Assembly (NCBI GenBank): GCA_963989245.1
Contig: OZ022339.1
Location: 39,468,151-39,532,150, forward strand
Length of the DNA stretch: 64,000 bases
From: Nansenia antarctica
Lineage: Eukaryota > Chordata > Actinopteri > Argentiniformes > Microstomatidae
Reading direction: 5' to 3'
Shown: in pieces, positions 45,404 to 58,066 of the stretch
How the letters are laid out: each line of letters begins with the position of its first letter
How positions within the stretch are numbered: the stretch's first letter is position 1
Program-made: the position numbers and the translations under genes
The notes under the pieces: model-generated
What the model saw: only the letters and a program-made list of their open reading frames with translations
Databases searched by the model: none
What the model was told of the DNA's origin: nothing

Positions 45404-46660
45404 TGATTTCATGTTGGCACAAATATTCCGTATTTTTGCATTGTATTTATTGTTACACATGTATTGCATTTCAATGTGTGTATTGTATTTCATTCTGGCA
45501 CAATCCGTCCTCCATAAAAGGGTACTGACCCATTGACCTTAAAGTAAATATTAAATGGAAAAACAACCCAGAGGGCAGATCCTGAAGCCTGACTTTGAGA
45601 GGAAGAAGGGAGGGAAGCTGCTGTATGTCTTGAGTAAGCACATCAGCGAATGTCCTTCTGCTTGACAGCTCCATGGGGAGTCTGCTCTGTTTGTAGAACC
45701 TTGTCAAATCCTACATGGATATGAATAACATTAGTGTTGCTTTTTCTTTTTTCTTCTCTCAATTAGAATTATCTACCGACTCATGATGTGTGATGGATAA
45801 ACAGAATGTCCAGAATAGACATGAGCAATGATCTTAGGAGGACAATTTAAATATAGAGATGAAAAGAAAAAGTGTGGGAAAAAAGTAGGCCTACACAGGT
45901 TTTCAGCATCAACGCAGCTGTTTTATTATCTCTTGAGTCTCTGAATGGAGTGTAGAATAACATAATAACATGAATGAATTACAATGCTCCTTTTCTTAAA
46001 AGGATATAACTTGGAAAACTAATCTAAAACTGACTGATAAAATAAACAAATCATGTGAAGACTGATGTCTGTCCTATACTATACATACCGATAATATTAA
46101 ACTATGAATTTTACTTATTAAAATATATTTTCAGTTGTTTCATTAATTGGAAGAGTAACTTCATAATATAATTACCAAATTACCATATAATAAAACAAAG
46201 GAACATTTACATAGAACTTCAAGTGAGATACTATAGATTATAGAACTTACTGCAAGATATGAGGATTATGCACGATTCCTTGACCTCACTTGAGACAAAG
46301 AAACATTAACACATTGGTAGCACTATCTGACACGGAGTGCAAAGTATCAATGAGCACGTTATTGTTCAGTGGCAGCGGCGTGCAGGTTGTCTACCATTTA
46401 GAATCAACAATGTTGCATTTCGTTTGACTTTGTCACATTTTAAATAGATAACATGCTACTTTATCAGCTTTCTCAAACAAAGTTTGCGAATGGACACCAA
46501 GCATTGTGGCATAGCCTCAGCGCTTGAATACTGTCCTTGTTGTGACTAAATACAACTTTACACTCCGATACTACACCGCAGAGTTTTTCCAATGCGCAAC
46601 TGTCAGAAAAACATTCCGGCATCGATAAAAGGAACCGGTTCTCAACTGGAACCGGTTCTT
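45404..46660. other. Non-coding stretch
   Basis: AT-rich, nothing recognised until GGAACCGGTTCTCAACTGG at 46,631, which resembles the end of a hAT-type repeat read in reverse. Confidence 0.4.
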
Positions 46661-47718
46661 GATTCCCATCCCTAGAAATTGAGGATGTATTTTTTATTCT
46701 GACAATGATGTCGGAATCTAATCATGTTGATGTATAGCTTCCAAAGCTTGTTTTAAAGTAATTAAGTAATGCTGCTAAATATTTATATTAATTTGCTCCA
46801 TTGTTTCTATTCTGTTGGTGACCTGAGTGGGACTTTAAGTAAATTACTACCGACTTTCTCAGCAATACAGTACATTTTAAATTAACTGGCTCCCCAGTTA
46901 TTTAAATCAATGAATGTTGACCTTTGTAGACGTACAACGATTACAGTTTCGGGGGCGGCTGTGGCTCAAGAGGTAGAGCCAGGGTTGAATGATCGCAAAG
47001 TCGGCAGTTCGATCCCTGGCAGGCCACATGTCAAGGTGTCCTGGGGCAAGACACTGAACCCTGAACAAATTGCTCCCAATGAGCGATCTGGCGCCTTGCA
47101 TGGTAGCTTGCTGCCATTGGTGTGTGAATGGGTGAATGAGTGGCCATTGTAAAGCGGTTTGGAATAAGGCGCTATATAAGTACAGTCCATTTACAGTTTT
47201 AGGTGACCACATGAGAAAGAGCTCCAACTCTGAATCTTTTTCTTCCAATGAACTTTGTGGAAATAAAGTGCAAGGTAACAAATCTAGACCATGGGGACCT
47301 AATTTTGTTCTCTTTTGCCAAGTTTGATAGGATAACGCTTCTCTGGGCCAAAGATGATTTCCTCTGTGACCTGGATTGCAATTGTGAGCTGCTCTTTGCA
47401 ATGATCGGGTGTCAGTGGAATGGTGTCACCTTTTCAGTACTTGTTGTCCCTTAATAGCGTCCTGATATAAAATTACACTGTACACTGAGACAGTTAATTT
47501 AAAATGTACTGTATTGCTGAGAAAGTCGGTAGTCATTTACTTAAAGTCCCACTCAGGTCACCAACAGAATAGAAACAATGGAGCAAATTAATATAAATAT
47601 TTAGCAGCATTACTTAATTACTTTAAAACAAGCTTTGGAAGCTATACATCAACATGATTAGATTCCGACATCATTGTCAGAATAAAAAATACATCCTCAA
47701 TTTGTAGGGATGGGAATC
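46661..47718. mobile_element. Long inverted repeat (228-bp arms) with SINE in the spacer
   Basis: Arms are 46,661-46,888 and 47,491-47,718. They are near-identical reverse complements running from GATTCCCATCCCTA through TTGAGGATGTATTTTTTATT to ATTTTAAATTAACTG. The spacer of about 600 bp holds a SINE and some 300 bp of unrecognised sequence. It may be a foldback-type element or an inverted duplication. Confidence 0.8.
46950..47190 (+). mobile_element. tRNA-derived SINE with target duplication
   Basis: The head has an A box in GTGGCTCAAGAGGTAGAGCC and a B box GTTCGATCCC. The body has GTGTCCTGGGGCAAGACACT and GGTGTGTGAATGGGTGAATG, and the tail GGCGCTATATAAGTACAGTC. The flanks carry a perfect 9-bp duplication TTACAGTTT (46,941-46,949 and 47,191-47,199). 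This SINE type is widespread in teleosts. Confidence 0.9.
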
Positions 47719-50700
47719 ACTGTATTTTAATATTCAATAAAGACCATTCATTCATTCATTCATTCATTTATCAGGTTCTAAATGCATCAGCACACAACAT
47801 TTTTGGCAGTCTTCTGGCAATGTGAAGGTTGGTGAGCTGTTACAGCAGAACATTAATGTTTGATAATCATCACATTGTGTGTATTCTCTTTATAACAATG
47901 TGAGTTTTGTTTTCTGTGTCCTGTATTTCTCTTCTATCTCTCTCTATCTATCTCTCTCTCTCATGAATACATCATGGCAAAATTATTACTTACTTTGCAT
48001 GATAGAATTGCCTTTAATAAACAGTCTGATAAACATTGAACGGTACAGTATCAGTCTTCGTTTATCTGGGATAAGGCATTACAAGCAAATAGGAGGCTTT
48101 CCAAGACGTTTGGGTAACAGAGAAAGCAAGATACCCATCATCATGTGTCACATTCAGTAGCACAATACAAACCTAAGGAGCTTTCAAACCCACTGTGCTA
48201 TCTACAGTAATACGCTGATGCTTCGATCCATCAACTCTAATGTTGTGTGTGAAGCAACACCCCCATTATCTAGTGGTGATGTCCACAAACACGTGAGGCA
48301 GGTGATCAGAGTGTGCCAAGTGGGAACACACCCCATATCACATACTGAGTCACAGATCAGTTTACTTGCTTTTTACAAGGGGTGAAACTTCTCTGACTTC
48401 TGACTTGTCTAAAACTGACTTCTCCTAGTCAGAATCAAAGTGTTACAAAACCTGCACCCATTCCGGCCATGACTGTTGCTCACTCTTGATTTACTTGATG
48501 GCAAGTAGCAGTTCTCTCATCACAGTAAGTCACCTACTCTCACAGTTATCAAAGCATCTCTCCAAGCCACAATGAAAAAGTGTGTGGTTCACATTGAGTG
48601 ATTCAACTTTGGAGTCACTCATGGTAAAATCCTCAAACTAGCGATACACGATACATCGTTTCTGATCTGCAGACAATGATGATGATCTGGTGATCATCAT
48701 GATGATGGTGATCTGGACAATGATGTGAGGTCAAAAATCTGTGACGTGTGCATGTTCAGTAACACGTCCCCCTAGAATTGCCAGGGGTAAACTAAATGCA
48801 TGAAGGATGAGGACCAAGAGTGCATGGAGGTTTCTACCGCTCTTGACTGTGGTCAAACCTAGCAACAAAGCTTCCTTATAAGATAACATTTCAAAGTCCA
48901 CTGTCATCAAAGGCTCGATCGAGCGTTTGTAAGTGCAACAAGAACCAGGGACAAGTCCCAAATGGGACAGATGGTCTGAAGACTGGATGCAGCGTGCTCC
49001 CTTATAGTAATTTCAACAGGATCAACATGGCATGCTGGATGGTGGGAAGCTCGACATAGTTTCATTGTAGCCCGTCTGTAACCGTCTCTCACCTGTGTTC
49101 TTTACACACAGGTTGAGAGAAGGGGAGGGGTTTCCACTCCACTGTCTTATCCGCTGTGATTTGAAGGGGGAGACCCGTAACACAGGTCACCCAGCTGCTC
49201 AACACTCCACAAAGCTGGATCTCATCACAGTTCCCGACCTTTGTAAGCAAGCTCACCAATTGAAGGATATAGAAGCTGTCCTTGCATATGTAAACGCCGA
49301 GGCAAGCGAGACACACAAGATGAAAATCCCACAGAACTTGAGCTAAAATGTTTGTATATTTACAAATGTTCCACCGGATTCCTCATTGTCAATCAGTTTT
49401 GAGTGTGGTTGTTGGCTCTTAGGTTTTTTGTGTTTAATTATCTTGTATGTACCATTTCAGTAGTTTCTTTTGCTATTGTTAAACTTGTCTTGTCTATTAA
49501 TTTGTTTTACATTAGACAGTAGGTGAGATACTCTTGGGTATACATTGCAATCACGTAGGATCACCTCTGTTATACACATTAGGCAAAGGAGCGGATATCA
49601 TAGTTATTAGGTTGTATGCACTTATTTTTTATTTCTCTGAGTTGACACCGGTCATAGTCTACCTGTTGTCCGGTGGCTTGTGTATTGTAACCTCATCACT
49701 ATTATTGTTAATAAATGATTGCACTTTAGTTCTATTTGTTGTGACTTATTATTAGTTTCCCCACAGTAAGCTGGGGTACATACACTTTTTGTTTCGTCTC
49801 CCCCTACATTCCCTAGACGTAGAGCAGTAAGATCCGGGAGTCGTAAATATGTTACTTCAATCAGTTTGTCTGCCATTCATCTGATTACTGGGCGGCGAAT
49901 TCTATCAATCCGGAGGACGAGAATAAAAAGAAACAATCTGGTATGGAGATAGCCCTGTCAACAACCACCCTCTCAGCATTTCGGAAGTGAGCAATCGGAC
50001 CACACACGGGGGACAAGGTACTGTAAGTGTAAATTCCCCCATGGCTTGTATGCTTGCTTGCTTAATGCATGCAAATGAGCCAGTAGCAACATCTGACACC
50101 CAAACTCAAGTTGAACCTTCAAGTAACTCAGACAGAAAGTAGCCAGGTACTGATAGTAATTACCTAGTGCGGGTTTATTACTAGCAAAGCACTCTGTTGT
50201 TAGCAAGCGAGTGTAACGAATCCTACACTACCAGCTAGCAACAAAACTTGCGTGGCACCGGAGAGGTCAGAGAGAAAGTAACAAGGCTAGTGACTAAATC
50301 AATCTTTTGTTGGCAAACCAAACTAGAGAGAACTTTGCTTGGCAGAATGAAGCCTAAATCATCAGGATTCCTGTGAAAAAGAATTAGCAACCAACGGGAA
50401 AACTTTCCAGTGAAACATTTAAACTAGGTAGCTAAAGTCTATCACAACACTGCAGACGGACCTGCGAATAAGCATATGAAGAAATGCAATGCAGTGCATT
50501 GCAGTAGCTTATATAGGCTGGGCTGGGCGGCAGCCCTGCAAAGCACTCCCGGCCTGTTCCAGCTGTGATTGAATAAGGCTTCAGCGGGGTACTGTATGCA
50601 GGAACCGAGTCGTCTGAAAGAAAACTGCCATGATGCTGTACCACCATACAGTACACTTAAAACAAATGTAAGAATGTGTAATGCAGAACATGGACAGCCA

Positions 50701-51500
50701 TCACTAGCATAGTGCCCTACCACCCAAACAAGGATGACAACCACCTACACTACCATTCAGGATGGTGGTGATGATGACAAACTTACTAAACTAAAAGAAC
50801 ATTGAGAAACAATTAAATGATGTATCAAAAAAATCAACAGGTTTAACAATGTTTCCTACCTCATTAGATTAGAGAATGTGGTTTTGTTATGTTTGAATTT
50901 GTATTCATTTTCTCTACCTCCATTGTTTTCCTTATTATCTCTCAAAAATGTGACGATGGATCTGACCCAGGGACTCTTCTGTATGTAGCCTACTGTATAA
51001 ATATAGCAAGAACATCTCTCTTGAATTATTGAATTGTTTATGTTATGGATATTCCCTGATGATTTGTTATGGCATCACAGTCATCACATGTATTTGCAAG
51101 TATAATTGTTTGGGTACCTTGATCAATATTCACATCTTGATGTGATGTAAAAGTCAACATTCTGCTTGAAAGCAAACACTATGCTGTGGAGATTGTGATG
51201 AGTGCATTCACTTGCATCAAGCTTCTTTTTTATGGGATCAGCTAGCCTTGAGAATCGTTCATACAATGTAATGGTGAATTACAATCTTTGTACAAATACT
51301 GTGCATTACTGTATTCAAACTGTAATGACACCTAATAAAAGGTCATTGCTAAAAAACAACACAATACCCCCAATCCTCCACGATGCTACCAACACTTCAT
51401 GGTTGAAAGCCATGTTAAAACATGATCAAACAAATTACTGGTATTTATTTAGAGCAATCTTGAGAAGAAATAAGGGGTGACTTAAAATTACCCACTGCAC
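47719..51500. other. Non-coding stretch with simple repeats
   Basis: (ATTC)n lies at about 47,746-47,769 and (TC)n at about 47,934-47,962. A GATGAT/ATCATC-rich patch is at 48,676-48,725. Open frames are under 100 codons without motifs, including 51,202-51,480. No gene is supported. Confidence 0.45.
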
Positions 51501-51539
51501 AAATCCAACACTGATTCATTCTGTAGGTTTCTCCTCAAA

Positions 51540-51767
51540 ATGCGATCAACCCAAAACTGTCATTCTGTTCTCTCGTTTGAAGCTGACGATTTACAATCAG
51601 ACCGTGCCTTACCTCGACCGATCATGTCCTTTGCCTCAGGATTTTCAACCTCTGAAACAGGTGTCTTTCTCTGCGAGCATTGTAATTTGGTGCAATATTC
51701 TGTGAAAAGACTCGCTCGCCATGCATCAGAATGTCATGGCCATGACCTCATCTCTAACAATCATTAG
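51540..51767 (+). other. Possible exon with one C2H2 zinc finger
   Basis: A 75-codon frame contains CEHCNLVQYSVKRLARH then ASECH, which fits C-x2-C-x12-H-x4-H (C45, C48, H61, H66). A pyrimidine-rich run ending CTGTAG lies 14 bases before the ATG. Nothing else of a zinc-finger gene is seen nearby, so this may be an isolated exon, a gene relic or chance. Confidence 0.3.
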
Positions 51768-52908
51768 GTCTGTGAGCCAGGAAGAACCATATAAATATTT
51801 TACCGGTATTCAAGTCACTGTTCTATTACCATGTTCCTGGTGTTCACAGAGTGTTTGCTTTCCTTCCAGCCTCATGCTAACACACATGGTTAATTTAATA
51901 AACTATTTATCAAGCCCTAGATGCATTGAGTCAAGTATGTTGGTACTGGGCTTGGACAAAAGCCTGCACACCCAGCACAGTTTCTGTGTTTTCCAGGAAA
52001 TAAATAAGCTTGTCATTAGGACATCTATATTGTATAGCTTGTATGCACAACATAATAATATTTTGGGACCATACTTTGGATGGACTGATGAGAAGTATAC
52101 AAAACAAAAATAATAATAATTGAAGAAGCCAATAATATGTCTATATGCCCAAGCCCCATATGAACTTCACCAATGCATATAAGTAGGTAAGATAATAATG
52201 TTCTTGTTGTTGTTCAGGAAAAAGCTGCCATTTGACTGACCTGTCTATACCACAGCAGGGTATTGCATTTCCTCCTTACACATTTGGCCTGGTTAGAGCA
52301 TTCTTTGGCTGGGGCAGAATAACCTGAAAACACAGTATTGCAGCTGCACGCCACAGTAAGTGTTTGGCGACGCTCGATCAAGGTCACAAGTGGCTTTCTC
52401 ATCGTATGTGATTGACCTAGTTTCTCTATGAGACAGCAATCTGTGGGGAAGCAATTAAAATCCATGTACTTCCTGCTGTGTTTGGACTTAACCCAGCTAG
52501 AACCTTGGACACAGAACCCTCAGTAAACGTGCTGCTGTAGAAGTGTGATTTAACTCTTTCCCTGTCAGCAGAGAAATTACGTCCTAGATCTGGCCCACGT
52601 CTGTTTTTACCGGCATCCGGATATGGCCCATGTACAACTTTGTTCCTTGGGTCAGCTCTGGCTTCCATACCTGAGCCTTATCTTTGCCATGAAAAGGCTA
52701 GACCTTGGCCATCATGTGAATATTTATGGCCCAGATCCTAACCACCCTCAGACTAAAGGTGGCCCAATAGCTACAAAAACGTATCAGGGCCACATTCCTC
52801 ATAGCGGAGCTGCCACACAGCAAATTGCCAACTCTCACCCAGGGCTGGCCCCCCACATTGGACCAGGTCTGGCCCATATAATACTTTCTGTTGCTACCAC
52901 AAGACCAG
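51768..52908. other. Non-coding stretch
   Basis: From about 52,580 to 52,880 the phrase TGGCCCA or its variants recurs many times, suggesting a degenerate dispersed repeat. No gene. Confidence 0.4.
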
Positions 52909-53769
52909 GGGCCTCATTTATAAAAAAGTACTTAACGCGTAAGCACATTTTTCTAAACAGACGTAAGCATTATTTATAAAACAGGCTGCGCTTGTTTAAA
53001 ATTGCGTACATACGTCTGTCTATAAATACCAAATATACTTGAAATTGAACGCAGGTGAATGAGCTTTGTATTTACGCCCTGTGATAGCGGCTCAATTATA
53101 GCGGCTGAATTAAGCCAAGTGCTATTATAATATAGGGTAGGCGTTCGTCTGGAAACGGGAGAGGGCAGAGAAGGGTGGCTTCTCTGTAAGTTGCATTTGT
53201 AACGTTTGATCATGACAACTAACCAGGCAAATGCTTATACTGTAATAATATAATGGTCTTATTCTTATCAGGTGATATTGAAAACATGGCTGCTCACTCC
53301 CTTTGCGAACCCCCAGACACCGGGGGTAAAGGAACGAGGAAATCCAGTATAATTTAGCGCATGGCCGGGCAAGGTCCGTTGTGGACCGCACTATAGGCAT
53401 GTTGAAGGGGAGATGGCGTTGCATTGACAGCTCCGAAGGGATATAAAGGAAGACTGAAATACAATCATAATCATCAGTTCCCTTTAAATCTTGAATTAAA
53501 CTAATTTTCTCGGCTGATAACAACATCGTTAATTTTATTACGAGCCCTGAATTACAGTAGGTAGTGCGGCTCACATGCCTATAATAACTCCGCATAACCA
53601 GTAGGTAATGTGCGTACGTCAAGTCAATACCTGACATAGAGCTACGATCGTTTCCACGGTCAAATTGACTCACGTTGAAATTTTATAAATCACTACTTTG
53701 ACGTGGTTTTCTACGTACAACACGGGTAAGATCAAATTTGATCCAAAGTACTATCTATAAATGAGGCCC
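52909..53769 (+). mobile_element. Harbinger-like non-autonomous element, copy 2
   Basis: GGGCCTCATTTATA at the start, ATAAATGAGGCCC at the end, and CAG on both flanks (52,906-52,908 and 53,770-53,772). At 861 bp it lacks both inserts seen in copy 1 and so shows the ancestral layout. No coding region. Confidence 0.8.
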
Positions 53770-53772
53770 CAG

Positions 53773-56114
53773 AACTGGCCCACAATTGTCTGCTGACTGG
53801 GTTCGTAACCAAAGAGAACTTGCCCCTGTTTAATCTATTGAATTGATCATTGATCGCACATCATTGGTTTCATGTAGCAAGCTACAATTAAGCCAGATAG
53901 CCTATTCTATTTAGTTTTGGGGCTGATGAAGCAAGGATCGGTTAAGAGATGGATAGATAGAAGTGTTTATTGTTTTGAGGGTGTTCAGATAGATTAGAGC
54001 ATTGCTTTTCTTGTTATTCTATTTATATAATTATACTATATTAAAACAAATATATTCTAGGAAATATAGAGTACAGAACTAACATAACAAATCATGTCCA
54101 TCCAAAGAGGTTCAACCTTGTCAACCAGAATTCTTTCAAATGGATACATTAGTCCTCTGGCATCATTTACAAACCACAGAAAACTCTTGTTCTCATCATT
54201 GTAGCAGGGGAGATCTGTCTCACTCCAACCTAGCACACTCCAATTTAAAGAATCTCTAAATTAGCACACTCCAATTTAGAGAATATATTATATTTATATA
54301 TGGAAATATGTATCATGACAATGCAGTTATCTAACAATACCCTGTCCCCCTAATCTAGATGCCAACAATCACAAAACCTCGCCACAATCAATTTCCTCTC
54401 CGTGATAACAATTGGGAGGTGAAGAAAAAAGTCTTTGTTTGTGTGTACTGACCTTGCTGTTCCCCTGCTGGCAACAAATAATCACAAGTCTCTCTTTCTC
54501 CTCCCACAGATGAGTGTTGCAAGGTGACTTCTCTCCCCGTGCAGTGATGAAGCAGTATTCCACCTCATTGGCTCACTCTCTGACCTGCAAGAGGCAACAG
54601 AAATGGAAAGCATGAGCAGTTGCATTGTGGGCCTCTACATTTTTAATGACACCACCTTTTTTGAGTTGGGGGGGGGGTGGACATTGGGAAGAAACAGAAT
54701 GTGTGATGGAGTAACCATGTATGAGACCTGAAAACTTGTGGTACAGTCCAGAGCTAATGCATGGACTTAAGCTCAGTGGGCTCACAAACAGTAGTCTTGT
54801 GGTGTGCAACAGAGCCATTGGCCCATTGGCCATACATCCACAGATATTCAGTCTGCTGAGATGATCAGATGTGTATCAGAAAAGTGGTTAAGATTAGCTG
54901 GGGCTTGGACTTAATATAACCTCCACTTATTACTGTATCTAGAAGACGTTCATGATCATACCAACATTAGTGAGCAGAGTGAACAACCTACAGTACATAA
55001 AATGTACAATCTGATATCAAGGAAAAAGGGGTCAAAAATGTGAAATGAAAACCATGTGAGCCTGTGAATTGGAAAATTGCCATTTTCTTTCACTTCGACT
55101 ATTATAATCATCTCAACACAGTCAGGGCAGATATCACATAACTGCTACTCTAGCTGGGCTGCCCGGCACTAAGTGATGTGCCTGACACTGCCATCCATAT
55201 CTATTCACGTGGAAATTCATAATTTATTACACTTCCACAGTTCCCTCTCCAGGGACCCTGGTGCTATTATCCAGCAAAGGAGATATCTGATTGTGCAGCT
55301 GCTATCACTGTCTCTGACATCTGATTTCTTCAACATTGGGTGCGTCACACCCTTTTCACTCTCATGCAGTATGTCATTGTCCTCCCTCCCTGTGAAGATT
55401 TCTCTGTAGAAACACAACCTAGAACCCAAACCCTCTATTTTAAATATAATATACAATTGTCTTTAGCTCTGGTGATTGTGATGAATGAGCCTGCTGAATA
55501 AAATGCTTACTGGCCAGATTTGTATTGAAAAACAACACAATCAAAGTCATGGGTTGGTAAAGCACCCTTTTTAATGAAGGGAAAAAACAGCACCACAATC
55601 ACATTACAGTTACTTGATTCTAGAATGTCTTTCATCGATTAAATAAGCAGCATTGGTGTTGTTCACACCAGATGTTGACCAACCTTGCTAACCAGGTCGA
55701 TCAAAAAATTCAAAACAATATAGGCCTACTGGGGGCAGCCTCAAGTGATTCCTCGAATGAGAATCAGGCTTGTGTCATCAATGTTCACACAAGCCCGAAT
55801 TGGAAATTCTCGATTTGGGCACATGCCCGCAGATAAAAGGAGCCCAGAAGAGCCGATTGTCAAAAAGAAGATACTAGACTGGAAAGTGACAGCGCAGCGC
55901 TCCTACTTATTGATCTTTATGAAGACGGAAAATAAGATGTAAAAAAGTGCAATACTGACGCAATTAACAAGGCGAGGGAAATGGTTTGGCAGGAAACTGC
56001 TGACAGATTAAATACGTAGGTCATACTAGCCCCTACTTATTGTTTTATGTTCATTTTGTAATGAATGAACATTCACTACTGTGGTGATATCAGCAGCAGG
56101 CTAGAAATTATCAG
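53773..56114. other. Non-coding stretch
   Basis: A G-run is at 54,668-54,677, and a short direct repeat TAGCACACTCCAATTTA at about 54,231 and 54,262. No gene recognised. Confidence 0.45.
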
Positions 56115-56199
56115 ATCACTAGGATGGCAGAGTGCTTTCAGCTGCTGCCATCTGCATAGTCTTATTTTTAAGACGGGGGTTCGAATCCCGCTTCTGACA
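56111..56199 (+). pseudogene. tRNA-Leu-like pseudogene
   Basis: An A box TGGCAGAGTGC and a B box GGTTCGAATCC are 43 bases apart, the 3' strand ends CTTCTGACA, and a TTTTT run follows at 56,205-56,209 as for an RNA polymerase III terminator. The 3' half matches eukaryotic tRNA-Leu(CAA). The 5' acceptor strand carries about five extra bases, and the anticodon arm and variable loop do not fold normally. It may be a tRNA pseudogene or a SINE head. Confidence 0.45.
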
Positions 56200-56991
56200 T
56201 ACACTTTTTACCGCATTTCGTTGTCTGATGCTTGTACTCTGCAATAAGTTGAATCGAATCTAAAAATGTATGTTTAAAATGATGGTGTAGGCTAATGTAT
56301 TAGAGAACTGATATAACTACAATGGTGTTTGAAGCCTTTCTGACTAGTAAATTGTGTTTTTCTAGCATTGTAACTGGACCTGGATTGCAAGCTAGATGCC
56401 TTAACCCCTGTGCCAAACAGACCGCGCTGCTACATCAGGGGCCTCATTTATAGAAAGTACTTTGGATCAAATTAGATCTTAACCGTGTCATACGTAGAAA
56501 ACCATGTCAAACCAGTAGTGATTTATAAAATGTCAACTTGAGTCAATTTGACCGTGGAAACGATCGAAGCTCTACGTCAGGTATTGACTTGACATACCCA
56601 CATTACCTACTGGTTATGCAGAGTTATTACAACCACGTGAGCCGCACTCGAACAACACAGCCGAGAAAATGAGTTAAATTCAAGATTTAAAGGGAACTGA
56701 TGATTGTATTTCAGTCTTCCTTTATATGCCATTAGGCTATTGTAGGGTGTAATCATTCTAAATTGAGGCGTGATAAAGGCGAGATTCATTGTGATTCCCC
56801 AGGATTCCTTGGTATTTCGCATTATAAGCCCTGTTATAAGGTTATTTACGATCATATGGGTCCATATCAATATTTTGACATACACAATGGATTTGGATGG
56901 GCATACAGAAAATCCTTCAAAAAACACTATAGCCCGCAGCGCAGAGCGCATAATATATTATGTCTAATTGAGTCAACTGGTATTATGCTTC

Positions 56992-57391
56992 AGATTCAGA
57001 TTCAGATTCAGATAACGTTTATTGCCATTATGCATACACATATAGGAATTTGCTTCGACATTACAGTAAGTGCGTTTATACTTTTTTCACGTGTCAAAAA
57101 ACAGGACAACACAGGACAGACAACAGTGCATTGGATAGTGCAATATAAAGTGCAGTGCAGAGTTTTTACAGTGAGTCCAGTGCATATTCAGTCCTGGGCA
57201 GACTTGGGGGCGGGGGGGAGTTGGAAGCCAGAGTCATTTATCAGCCTGGCGGCTGAGGGGTAGAAACTGAGCCTGTGGCGGGCCTTCAGTGCCTTAGGCA
57301 GCCGCAACCTTCTTCCAGAGGGAAGCAGGGTGAGGAGGCCGTGGCCGGGGTGGAAGGGGTCTGCCATGATCTTGCTTAGCACCAAGTTCTC
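56992..57391 (-). mobile_element. Retroposon 3' fragment with (TGAATC)n tail
   Basis: On the minus strand the segment has GGCAGACCCCTTCCACC, GCCTCCTCACC and a CAATAAACGTTATC end followed by TGAATC repeats. In plus orientation it shows AGCCTGGCGGCTGAGGGG and TTATTGCCATTATGC. This resembles a widespread vertebrate LINE-type 3' end. The family was not identified. Confidence 0.5.
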
Positions 57392-57525
57392 CCATACTGT
57401 GCTTATGGATAGTACTTAACTGTATATATCAACGGTAATCAAATGCTTTAGTTGACGAGCGCACTTGGTGATGGTAAGCACTCATAATACGAGTTGAGAC
57501 AGGCGCGCGAGACCACAGACCACAC

Positions 57526-57602
57526 ATCTGCCATATCCTACCTCCGTCCCACATGTATTTATCATCATAATTTTCAATATAAAACGGAGGTATGATATGG
57601 CC
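57526..57602 (+). repeat. Hairpin segment shared with 25.3 kb, loop inverted
   Basis: CATATCCTACCTCCGT and ACGGAGGTATGATATG are 16-bp inverted arms with one mismatch. The loop between them is the reverse complement of the loop at 25.3 kb, while the flanks are in the same orientation. Confidence 0.75.
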
Positions 57603-57990
57603 TATATATATGGTACATGGCAGTCCCACGTGCCCATCCCGCTCCAGTTCTGCATCCAATTGAATGCATGCAATGATTCAAGTAGATCTATAGACTCGTT
57701 TTCAAAGACGGGAAGCTCACCGAGTGGTCACTGGTGTCCGCACCCCGCTATGACAGGGCGTAAATACAAAGCTCATTCACCTGCGTTCAATTTCAAGTAT
57801 ATTTGGTATTTATAGAATGACAGACGTACACCATTTTAAACAAGGGCAGCCCGTTTTATAAATAATGCTTACGTCCGTTTAGAAAAATGTGCTTACGTGC
57901 AAGTCAAAGATGACGTTCAAGTACTGATAAATGAGGCCCCAGATGCAAGCTGATACACCTACACCTACAACATACCTATATTTTGCACCT

Positions 57991-58066
57991 CTAGCACACT
58001 ATCTATCTATCTAGCACACTATCAAACTATCTATCTATCCAGCACACTATCAAATTGTCTATCTAC
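57991..58066 (+). repeat. Minisatellite with AGCACACTATC units
   Basis: About three units of 20-30 bp made of AGCACACTATC plus TATC/CTATCTAT repeats. Confidence 0.8.

Larger units (their letters stand above)
56439..57939 (-). mobile_element. Harbinger-like non-autonomous element, copy 3, inverted
   Basis: GGGCCTCATTTATA and its reverse complement bound 1,501 bp, flanked by CAG (56,436-56,438 and 57,940-57,942). It lies in the opposite orientation to copies 1 and 2: its right end on the minus strand reads GTACTTGAACGTCATCTTTG as at the left end of copy 1. The middle (about 56,730-57,755) is not shared with copies 1 and 2 and contains a retroposon fragment and sequence also present at 25 kb. 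Confidence 0.75.

Noticed and set aside
51721..52113. 130-codon plus-strand frame
   Set aside because: No motifs, atypical composition, and it overlaps the zinc-finger frame in another phase.
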